Positions 1-5,707 of a stretch of DNA of 10,322 nt are shown here, piece after piece. A program made the position numbers and the translations under genes. The stretch lies in NCBI GenBank assembly GCA_011322005.1, contig DROE01000178.1, positions 1 to 10,322 on the forward strand, written 5' to 3'. This DNA comes from Devosia sp. GTDB taxonomy: Bacteria > Pseudomonadota > Alphaproteobacteria > Rhizobiales > Devosiaceae. The notes below the pieces were generated by a model that was given only the letters and a program-made list of their open reading frames with translations, did not search any database and was not told the origin of the DNA. Position 1 is the stretch's first letter; each line of letters starts with the position of its first letter.

Positions 1-2
1 CC

Positions 3-329
3 AACGCCGCCAAACAGGCAATGATTGGCGTTCCGGCAACCTTGATTGAAGGCGAAGGTGCGGTTTCCGAGCCGGTTGCGCGGGTGATGGCCGAAGGGGC
101 GCTAAAAAAGAGCGCGGCAGACATTGCTATCGCTGTCACTGGAATTGCCGGCCCGGGTGGCGGCACCCCTCAAAAGCCGGTGGGGCTGGTGCATTTCGGC
201 TGCGCCATGAGGGGCAGAACATACCACATGGAAAAGAAGTTCGGCGACATCGGACGCGAATGCGTCCGGCTGGCAACGGTAAACTACGCCCTTGAAATGG
301 TGCTTGAGGTGCTGGAAAGTCAGCCGTAG
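3..329 (+). CDS. CinA C-terminal domain / PncC-type nicotinamide-nucleotide amidase, 5' truncated by window edge
   Basis: The frame is open from the left edge (first whole codon at 3) to TAG at 327-329 and gives about 108 residues. The Met at 21 is internal, because coding similarity starts before it (NAAKQ just upstream). The segment VTGIAGPGGGTPQKPVGLVH and the preceding GAVSEPVARVMAEGAL are characteristic of the CinA C-terminal domain. That family (PncC) deamidates nicotinamide mononucleotide to nicotinate mononucleotide in pyridine-nucleotide recycling in the cytoplasm. The N-terminal part, with the usual catalytic residues, lies outside the window, so I cannot tell a stand-alone PncC from a full-length two-domain CinA. 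The gene converges with the Coq10/RatA-like gene: the two stop codons overlap tail to tail within 320-329, leaving no room for a separate intergenic terminator. Family assignment is secure from the motif; activity is inferred. Confidence 0.88.
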   Translation, partial: NAAKQAMIGVPATLIEGEGAVSEPVARVMAEGALKKSAADIAIAVTGIAGPGGGTPQKPVGLVHFGCAMRGRTYHMEKKFGDIGRECVRLATVNYALEMVLEVLESQP

Positions 330-760
330 CGGCGTTTGGCTTCGGCCAGAAAAGCATCAAGAATTTCGCTCTGCTTGTCGGCAAAGGCCGGTTCAGCGAC
401 CGCCGCCAGCAACGGGTTTGAAATTTCAAAATCAATGCTGAGTTTGACCCGCGTGCCCTCCCCTTCGGGAACGAACTCCCATAAACTGTCCAGATATGAA
501 AACGGCCCGTCCAGTGCCCGCGAATGCACGCTCAGCGCCTCTTCATCAATGGTAACACGGCTGGTATAGCTTTGATTTACCGGGCCAAATTTCACATGCA
601 TGCGCGCGTCACATGAGGCAAGCGGTTCTCCCTCCTCGGCACTCAGCTCCATGGCCGAGCAGTTGGGCACAAAATCGGGATAGGAATCCATATCGCTGAC
701 CAGCTTGAGCATCTGCTGCGGCGAAAATGGTACGGTGCGGGAGAATTTCAGTTCAGGCAT
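320..760 (-). CDS. Coq10/RatA-family START-like (polyketide cyclase/dehydrase) protein
   Basis: This 146-residue protein begins MPELKFSRTVPFSPQQML and continues with VSDMDSYPDFVPNC, the typical opening of the Coq10/RatA branch of the START (SRPBCC) superfamily. The later DGPFSYLDSLWEFVPEGEGTRVKLSIDFEISNPLLA stretch corresponds to the central beta strands and last helix of the fold. Length is normal for the family. In mitochondria Coq10 binds ubiquinone and supports respiratory electron transport; E. coli RatA was described as a ribosome-associating protein. For alphaproteobacterial members beside lipA, ubiquinone binding is the more plausible role, but that is inference. Only 3 nt separate its ATG from the lipA stop, and no strong Shine-Dalgarno is visible, so it is probably translated by coupling to lipA. 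It is the last gene of the leftward cluster and its end overlaps the convergent cinA end. Confidence 0.88.
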   Translation of the reverse strand: MPELKFSRTVPFSPQQMLKLVSDMDSYPDFVPNCSAMELSAEEGEPLASCDARMHVKFGPVNQSYTSRVTIDEEALSVHSRALDGPFSYLDSLWEFVPEGEGTRVKLSIDFEISNPLLAAVAEPAFADKQSEILDAFLAEAKRRYG

Positions 761-763
761 GGA

Positions 764-1708
764 CTACCCGGATTTTGCCTGACGCGCCAGCCGCAATCTG
801 GCGAAGTCATCACCCGCGTGGTGGGAGGAACGGGTCAGCGGCGAAGCGGAAACCAGCAGGAAACCCTTGGTGTAGGCAATGGTCTCATAGGCCTTGAACT
901 CTTCGGGAGTCACGAATTTTTTCACCGGATGGTGTTTACGGGTCGGCTGGAGGTACTGCCCGATGGTCAGGAAATCAACGTCAGCGCTCCTGAGATCATC
1001 CATCAGTTGCAGCACTTCGTTGCGTTCCTCCCCAAGGCCCACCATGATGCCGGACTTGGTGAACATTTGTGGATCAAGTTCCTTGACCCGTTGCAAAAGC
1101 CGGACGGAATGGAAGTAGCGGGCGCCGGGGCGCACCGTGAGATAGTTTCCCGGAACCGTCTCCAGATTGTGGTTGAAAACATCCGGTTTTGCCGCAACAA
1201 CGGTTTCAAGCGCGCCACCTTTGCGCAAGAAATCCGGGGTCAGCACCTCGATTGTTGTTGTCGGGCAGGTTGTACGGATTGCACGGATGACCTGCGCGAA
1301 GTGCTCAGCCCCCCCATCGCTGAGGTCATCGCGGTCCACCGATGTTATCACCACGTGATTGAGGCCCAGCATTTTAACTGAATTGGCAACATTTTGGGGT
1401 TCGTGAGGGTCCAGCGCCAAAGGTATGCCGGTGGCCACATTGCAAAAGGCACATGCCCTTGTGCAGATTTCACCCATGATCATCATGGTGGCGTGTTTCT
1501 TGGAGAAACACTCCGAGATATTTGGGCAGCCCGCCTCTTCACACACAGTGACGATATTGTTGTCGCGGATGATGTTTTTTGTTGTCTGATAGTCCCCGCC
1601 GCCGGGAGCTTTCACCCGTATCCATGAAGGTTTGCGCAGCACTTCACTGTCGGGCCTGTGGGCCTTCTCCGGGTGTCGGGCTTTTGCGGTGTCGATGAGC
1701 GTAACCAT
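764..1708 (-). CDS. lipA: Lipoyl synthase (radical SAM)
   Basis: LipA inserts two sulfur atoms into protein-bound octanoyl groups to make lipoyl cofactor, using S-adenosylmethionine. The 314-residue protein has the auxiliary-cluster cysteines Cys56, Cys61 and Cys67 (CEEAGCPNISEC) and the radical-SAM CX3CX2C motif Cys82, Cys86, Cys89 (CTRACAFC). It also has EVLTPDF, HNLETV and the C-terminal SPLTRSSHHAG signature that supplies the serine ligand of the auxiliary cluster. The N-terminus, with RHPEKAHRP and RKPSWIRVKAP, matches rhizobial LipA and supports the ATG at 1708. Only a weak ribosome binding site precedes it, and the upstream ORF stops 6 nt before, so coupled translation is likely. Its substrates are encoded in the same cluster: the lipoyl domains of E2 (Lys43) and of E1-beta (Lys43). 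Confidence 0.97.
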   Translation of the reverse strand: MVTLIDTAKARHPEKAHRPDSEVLRKPSWIRVKAPGGGDYQTTKNIIRDNNIVTVCEEAGCPNISECFSKKHATMMIMGEICTRACAFCNVATGIPLALDPHEPQNVANSVKMLGLNHVVITSVDRDDLSDGGAEHFAQVIRAIRTTCPTTTIEVLTPDFLRKGGALETVVAAKPDVFNHNLETVPGNYLTVRPGARYFHSVRLLQRVKELDPQMFTKSGIMVGLGEERNEVLQLMDDLRSADVDFLTIGQYLQPTRKHHPVKKFVTPEEFKAYETIAYTKGFLLVSASPLTRSSHHAGDDFARLRLARQAKSG

Positions 1709-1714
1709 TAAACG

Positions 1715-1960
1715 CTAGTCGCCTGTTTTCTTTTTTCGGGTGAACAGAGCGGTAATGCCTGAAGCTATGAGGCCAAAAATCAGGCCCGGAATCCCGCCGC
1801 TGAAAAGCGCAGTCCACAACCCGGTCAGCCCCTCGACCTGTTCGCCGTTCAACTCAACCGAAACCGCCTCCGGCGCGACGAGATTGGCAAGACCGAGCAC
1901 TGCGCCAAAGGCCAGCCCCAGTCCAAAGACAACAAAAAACACCTTGCGCGCCAGAGACAT
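1715..1960 (-). CDS. Small two-helix membrane protein, function unknown
   Basis: I do not recognise this 81-residue protein. It has two clear hydrophobic segments, at about residues 6-28 (FFVVFGLGLAFGAVLGLANL) and 54-73 (GGIPGLIFGLIASGITALF). They are joined by a polar stretch rich in Val and Glu, and the C-terminus is a basic tail (TRKKKTGD). The topology suggests a hairpin inner-membrane protein with the basic tail in the cytoplasm. The start is well supported: AAGGGGGG lies about 5 nt before the ATG. It sits 27 nt after the GlsB-like gene and 6 nt before lipA, so it belongs to the PDH/lipoyl cluster. Codon use resembles its neighbours. Any link to PDH or lipoylation would rest only on position. 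Confidence 0.75.
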   Translation of the reverse strand: MSLARKVFFVVFGLGLAFGAVLGLANLVAPEAVSVELNGEQVEGLTGLWTALFSGGIPGLIFGLIASGITALFTRKKKTGD

Positions 1961-1987
1961 GATACCCCCCTTACATTGCGCTAAACA

Positions 1988-2230
1988 TCAGCGCCGCTGA
2001 TACTGGCGGTATCCCCATATCAGGGCACTGGCTCCTGCTATTCCAGTCAGAAGCTGCCAAAGCAGGTTTCCCCCCCATAGGCCAAAAACAATGCCAAGGA
2101 CAAAATTGGCCAAAGCTGCCCCGCCAACACCAAGCGCTATGTTCAGCCACCAGACATTGTTCGCGCTCATGAGACGGTCGGCTATGTAGCCGGCAATTCC
2201 GCCAATGATAATTGCAAGTATGAAACCCAT
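1988..2230 (-). CDS. GlsB/YeaQ/YmgE-family small membrane protein (transglycosylase-associated family)
   Basis: From the ATG at 2230 this is an 80-residue, very hydrophobic protein: MGFILAIIIGGIAGYIADRLM, then a WWLNIALGVGGAALANFVLGIVFGL core, a third segment LLWQLLTGIAGASALIWGY and a basic end (RQYQRR). The glycine-zipper-like repeats and the GGIAGYIADRLM opening are typical of the Transgly_assoc (GlsB/YeaQ/YmgE) family, usually about 80-85 residues with three membrane helices. The biochemical role of that family is not settled; several members are general-stress genes. An upstream in-frame ATG at 2296 exists but would overlap the end of lpdA and add a non-homologous tail. The 2230 start has AAGGGG about 9 nt upstream and matches family length. 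It lies 34 nt after lpdA and 27 nt before the other small membrane protein. Confidence 0.85.
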   Translation of the reverse strand: MGFILAIIIGGIAGYIADRLMSANNVWWLNIALGVGGAALANFVLGIVFGLWGGNLLWQLLTGIAGASALIWGYRQYQRR

Positions 2231-2264
2231 GAAAACAGGCCCCTTTTTCTTGAATAGTAGAGAC

Positions 2265-3704
2265 TTACATATTGAGTGCCTTGCCGTAGGCGTCAAGTAC
2301 GCTTTCCTTCATTGTTTCGGATAATGTGGGATGCGGGAAAATGGTGTGCATCAGTTCTTCTTCGGTGGTTTCAAGGTTCATGGCCACCACAAAGCCCTGA
2401 ATAAGCTCGGTAACTTCTGCTCCCACCATGTGCGCACCCAGCAATTCGCCGGTTTTGTCGTCAAATATGGTTTTGACCAGCCCGTCCGGCTCGCCAAGGG
2501 CCACGGCCTTGCCGTTGGCAATGAAGGGGAAACGCCCGATTTTTACCTTGCGCCCCGCCTCTTTGGCTGCCGCCTCGGTGAGGCCGACACTGGCCACCTG
2601 GGGATCACAATAGGTGCACCCCGGAATTTTTGATTTATCAAGCCCGTGAACCTTGTGTCCGGCAATGGTTTCCACGGCTATGACGCCCTCGTGCTCGGCC
2701 TTGTGGGCCAGCATGGGCGGCCCGGCAACATCGCCAATGGCAAAAACACCGGAGACATTGGTGCGCCCGTGACCATCAACGGCAATGATGCCGCGCTCGG
2801 TTTTGACCCCGAGCTTTTCAAGACCGATATTTTCGATATTGCCCTGTACACCAACGGCGGAAATCAGCACTTCGGCGCTGAGTTTTTCGCTCTTGCCACT
2901 GCTCAGTTCCACATGGGCGGTGATACCGGCTTTGCTCTTTTCAACCTTGGTTACCTTGGTGTCGGTAAGGATACGCAAGCCACGTTTTTCGAGACGCTTG
3001 CGGGCCAGGGCGGCAATTTCAGCATCCTCCACCGGCATGATCTGCGGCAAGAGTTCGACAACCGTCACCTCCGAGCCCATGGCGCGATAAAAAGAGGCGA
3101 ACTCGATGCCGATGGCTCCCGACCCCATGATGAGGATGGATTTGGGCAGCTTTTTTGGTTTCATGGCCTCGAAATAGGTCCATATCCTGTCTCCGTCCGG
3201 CTCGATGCCGGGCAAAACGCGCGGACGGGCCCCGGTGGCAATGATAATGTTCCTGGCCTTGTAGGTGCCGGTGGGCAGAATGCCCCGCGGCTTTGGGTTC
3301 TGCGGTTCAACGGCGGGCTTTTTGGGGTTGGTGACAACAATTTCGCCGACTTTACTGATGGTGCCCTCACCCCAGATAACGTCAATCTTGTTCTTTTTCA
3401 TCAGGAAGCCGACACCATTGCTCATCTGCTTTGTGACCCCGCGCGAACGGGCCACCACCGCCGGGACATCAGCGCTAAACTTTTCGGCTGTCAGGCCATA
3501 ATCCCTGGCGTGCACCATATGGTCGTAGACCTCGGCGGAGCGCAGCAGTGCCTTGGTGGGGATGCAGCCCCAGTTGAGGCAGATGCCACCCATGTGCTCA
3601 CGCTCAACTATTGCCGTTTTCAGGCCAAGTTGGGCGGCGCGAATGGCGGCGATATAGCCCCCGGGGCCGGAACCCAGCACGATCAGATCATAGGAATTTG
3701 GCAT
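2265..3704 (-). CDS. lpdA: Dihydrolipoyl dehydrogenase, E3 of the pyruvate dehydrogenase complex
   Basis: E3 reoxidises the dihydrolipoyl arms of the 2-oxoacid dehydrogenase complex and passes electrons through FAD to NAD+. The 479-residue protein shows the FAD-binding GSGPGG motif (residues 11-16), the redox-active disulfide Cys42/Cys47 in GGICLNWGCIPTKAL, the NAD-binding GSGAIG motif (194-199), the AIGDVAGPPMLAHKA segment and the C-terminal HPTLSE motif with the catalytic His458-Glu463 pair. A proline/lysine-rich insertion around residues 126-146 (NPKKPAVEPQNPKPRG) lies in the FAD domain. I recall similar insertions in rhizobial PDH-type E3, so it is not evidence of damage. The start has GAGGG close upstream of the ATG. 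The gene lies 21 nt after the SGNH hydrolase gene, and its linkage to pdhABC suggests this E3 serves PDH rather than 2-oxoglutarate dehydrogenase. Confidence 0.97.
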   Translation of the reverse strand: MPNSYDLIVLGSGPGGYIAAIRAAQLGLKTAIVEREHMGGICLNWGCIPTKALLRSAEVYDHMVHARDYGLTAEKFSADVPAVVARSRGVTKQMSNGVGFLMKKNKIDVIWGEGTISKVGEIVVTNPKKPAVEPQNPKPRGILPTGTYKARNIIIATGARPRVLPGIEPDGDRIWTYFEAMKPKKLPKSILIMGSGAIGIEFASFYRAMGSEVTVVELLPQIMPVEDAEIAALARKRLEKRGLRILTDTKVTKVEKSKAGITAHVELSSGKSEKLSAEVLISAVGVQGNIENIGLEKLGVKTERGIIAVDGHGRTNVSGVFAIGDVAGPPMLAHKAEHEGVIAVETIAGHKVHGLDKSKIPGCTYCDPQVASVGLTEAAAKEAGRKVKIGRFPFIANGKAVALGEPDGLVKTIFDDKTGELLGAHMVGAEVTELIQGFVVAMNLETTEEELMHTIFPHPTLSETMKESVLDAYGKALNM

Positions 3705-3725
3705 ACTGCCCTCGTGTTTTTGAAA

Positions 3726-4364
3726 TCAGAGTTTCAGTAGTTTCGAAATGACGGGAGCGAGCCCCTGGCCGATTGCAATGGTGTTTTGTGCATCCAGATG
3801 CACCCCGTCGATGGGGGAAGCCACGGCGACACTTGCCGCATCAAAGAAGCCCGCGCCAAACTCGTCGGCGACGCGTTTGTAGTGCGCCGCCAGTTTTTTG
3901 CTTTCTGCAGGCGCACCGGCAAACATGGGGTCCAGTTCCACATGCTTGGTGGCCACGCAGTGGGGCGGCGAAACCAGCACCAGTTCGGGCGTTGCATAAT
4001 CGGCCCAATAGGGGAAGTTCAGAACAATCTCGGCCAGCCGTTTCATGCCCGTTGCCGAGGCGATGGCGGACCCGGCAACAGCTGATTTCATGTCATTGGT
4101 CCCCAGCATGATGATGACGCAATCCAGCGGCTGGTGCGAGGCCAGCAGCGTGGGCAGGATGCGCGCACCATTCTTGTCGGCGAACAGGGAGAACTCGTCA
4201 TAAATGGTGTGCCTCCCGCCCAGACCCTCGGCGATAATGCGAACTTTGTCGGCGCCGATAGCCGCGCCCAGGGCCGTAGGCCAGCGGTCCTCATAGCGGT
4301 GGCGGTCGCCGTCGGGAACCGCGCCCCAGGTCAGACTGTCACCATAACAAAGGATGTTTTTCAT
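3726..4364 (-). CDS. SGNH/GDSL-family hydrolase (arylesterase-like) within the PDH cluster
   Basis: This 212-residue protein carries all blocks of the SGNH hydrolase fold: GDSLTWG with nucleophile Ser10 (block I), AEGLGGRHT with the oxyanion Gly49/50 (block II), LGTND with Asn90 (block III) and DGVHLD with the Asp186/His189 pair (block V). The catalytic set is therefore complete and an esterase or acyltransferase activity is expected. There is no signal peptide, so it should act in the cytoplasm. The GDSLTWG opening and the layout resemble bacterial arylesterase-type SGNH enzymes. The natural substrate is unknown. It starts 13 nt after pdhC; the sequence AAGGA that overlaps the pdhC stop serves as its ribosome binding site, so it is surely co-expressed. 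A GDSL esterase at this position is, from memory, conserved in rhizobial pdh operons. Confidence 0.9.
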   Translation of the reverse strand: MKNILCYGDSLTWGAVPDGDRHRYEDRWPTALGAAIGADKVRIIAEGLGGRHTIYDEFSLFADKNGARILPTLLASHQPLDCVIIMLGTNDMKSAVAGSAIASATGMKRLAEIVLNFPYWADYATPELVLVSPPHCVATKHVELDPMFAGAPAESKKLAAHYKRVADEFGAGFFDAASVAVASPIDGVHLDAQNTIAIGQGLAPVISKLLKL

Positions 4365-4377
4365 CCGGGCTTTTCCT

Positions 4378-5694
4378 TCAGGCCAGCATCATCACCGGGT
4401 TTTCAATCATCTTTTTGAAGGCATTGAGCGCGGTTGCCCCTAAAGCGCCATCGACAGAGCGATGGTCGCAGGACAGGGTCACCGTCATGAAGGTGCCGGT
4501 TTTGATTTCGCCCCCGCTCGCATAAACACGTTCCTCTCCCGCGCCGACCGCAAGAATGGTGCCGTGTGGCGGATTGATGACCGCGGCAAAACTGCTGATG
4601 CCGAACATACCAAGGTTGGAGACCGCTGACGAGCCGCCCTGATATTCATGGGGAGCGAGTTTTTTGCTCTTGGCGCGAATGGCGTAGTCGCGCACTTCGG
4701 CCGAAATCTGCCTAAGGGACTTGGCCTCGGCCGAGCGCACCACCGGCGTGAACAATCCACCGGGCACGGCCACGGCAACCGCGACGTCGCTTGCCTTGTG
4801 ATAAAGGATTGAATCTCCGGCCCAGGTGGCGTTGGCGTCGGGAACCTGTTGCAGGGCCAGCGCCCAGGCCTTGAGAATGAAATCATTGACCGAGAGCTTG
4901 AACGCGGGCTTTCCATCCTTGTCCTTTGGGGCCGAAGCGTTGATGTCGGCGCGGGCCGCCAGCAATTTATCTATATTGCAATCAAGGTTGAGATAAAAAT
5001 GCGGTACCGTCTGCTTGGCTTCGGTCAAACGTTCAGCGACCACCGTGCGCATGCCATCATTGGGCCGGGCCTCATAGGTGCCCTCTTCGTAGAGTGCACG
5101 AACTTCGGGTGCTCCCATGCCGGTGGCAAGTGGTACGCCTTTGGTGGGTGTTGTTTTTGCCGGAACGCCTTCGCGCAGGGCTTTTTCAACGTCGGCCTTG
5201 ATGATGCGCCCTTTGGGGCCGGACCCGGCGAGGGCGGAAATTTCCAGCCCTGCATCCCTGGCGATGCGCCGTGCCAGCGGGGAGGCAAAGGTTCTGGTCC
5301 CCTCACCCGGCGCGCTCGTGCCGACCTCCCCCCCGGAGGGAGAGTTAGAATGAGGTGGCGGCGCGCTTGCTGCCTTGGCTCCCTCTCCCTTTTGGGGAGA
5401 GAGCTGGGGTGAGGGGGAAGCAACAACGTCGCCGATGTCGCTTGCGCGCTCCCCTTCCTCCAACAACACCGCAATCACGGAATTGACCGCGACCTCCTCG
5501 GTGCCCGCCGCGACCAGAATTTTGCCGATAGTGCCCTCGTCCACCGCTTCCACTTCCATGGTCGCCTTGTCGGTCTCGATTTCCGCAATCACGTCCCCGG
5601 CGGCGACATTGTCGCCTTCCTTGACGTGCCACAGGGCAAGCGTGCCGGTTTCCATCGTCGGGGAAAGCGCTGGCATGGTGATGTTGATTGGCAT
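4378..5694 (-). CDS. pdhC: Dihydrolipoyllysine acetyltransferase, E2 of the pyruvate dehydrogenase complex
   Basis: E2 is the core of the PDH complex and transfers the acetyl group from the lipoyl arm to CoA. From the ATG at 5694 the protein has 438 residues. Residues 1-80 are a lipoyl domain with the lipoylated Lys43 in ETDKATMEVEA. Residues 84-135 are a linker that contains a palindromic repeat element. Residues about 136-173 are the peripheral-subunit-binding domain (ASPLARRIARDAGL...GSGPKGRIIKADVEKAL). From about 208 onward is the acetyltransferase domain, ending in DHRSVDGALGA with catalytic His411 and Asp415. An upstream in-frame ATG (5742) would overlap pdhB; MPINITMPALSPTM is the conserved family start and has GAGGGG ahead of it. 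The gene starts 13 nt after pdhB. A single lipoyl domain is usual in this bacterial group. Confidence 0.97.
   Translation of the reverse strand: MPINITMPALSPTMETGTLALWHVKEGDNVAAGDVIAEIETDKATMEVEAVDEGTIGKILVAAGTEEVAVNSVIAVLLEEGERASDIGDVVASPSPQLSPQKGEGAKAASAPPPHSNSPSGGEVGTSAPGEGTRTFASPLARRIARDAGLEISALAGSGPKGRIIKADVEKALREGVPAKTTPTKGVPLATGMGAPEVRALYEEGTYEARPNDGMRTVVAERLTEAKQTVPHFYLNLDCNIDKLLAARADINASAPKDKDGKPAFKLSVNDFILKAWALALQQVPDANATWAGDSILYHKASDVAVAVAVPGGLFTPVVRSAEAKSLRQISAEVRDYAIRAKSKKLAPHEYQGGSSAVSNLGMFGISSFAAVINPPHGTILAVGAGEERVYASGGEIKTGTFMTVTLSCDHRSVDGALGATALNAFKKMIENPVMMLA
5299..5416. repeat. Palindromic repeat element inside the pdhC linker (copy 1)
   Basis: A 118-bp element is bounded by perfect 10-bp inverted repeats, CCCCTCACCC (5299-5308) and GGGTGAGGGG (5407-5416). 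Inside are two more dyads: CCTCC (5325-5329) with GGAGG (5335-5339), and CTCTCCC (5383-5389) with GGGAGAG (5395-5401) around a TTTTG loop. It is read in frame through residues about 93-132 of E2 (SPSPQLSPQKGEGA at its start). It has the same architecture and orientation as the copy in pdhB. The translated form SPxPSPQKGEG is familiar from dispersed GC-rich repeats in alphaproteobacterial genomes; that family link is recall, not a search. Confidence 0.75.
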
Positions 5695-5707
5695 TGTTCG
5701 CTTCCCC

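Noticed and set aside
320..760. Reading the RatA-like gene as the toxin of a type II toxin-antitoxin pair
   Set aside because: No antitoxin-like partner gene is adjacent. The neighbour is lipA, and the family is better understood here as Coq10-like START proteins.
1978..1994. Inverted repeat GCGCT / AGCGC at the end of the GlsB-like gene, as a possible terminator
   Set aside because: Only five base pairs, no T-run, and the next gene follows with a strong ribosome site inside a tightly spaced cluster.
2265..3704. The Pro/Lys-rich insertion in LpdA (about residues 126-146) as a sign of foreign insertion
   Set aside because: Similar insertions are, from memory, usual in rhizobial PDH-linked E3 proteins, and the DNA there shows no palindromic element.
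2646..3740. Long open frame (about 364 codons) on the plus strand opposite lpdA
   Set aside because: It is the complement of a fully conserved dihydrolipoyl dehydrogenase gene. The translation has no recognisable domain and arises from the codon bias of the GC-rich opposite strand.
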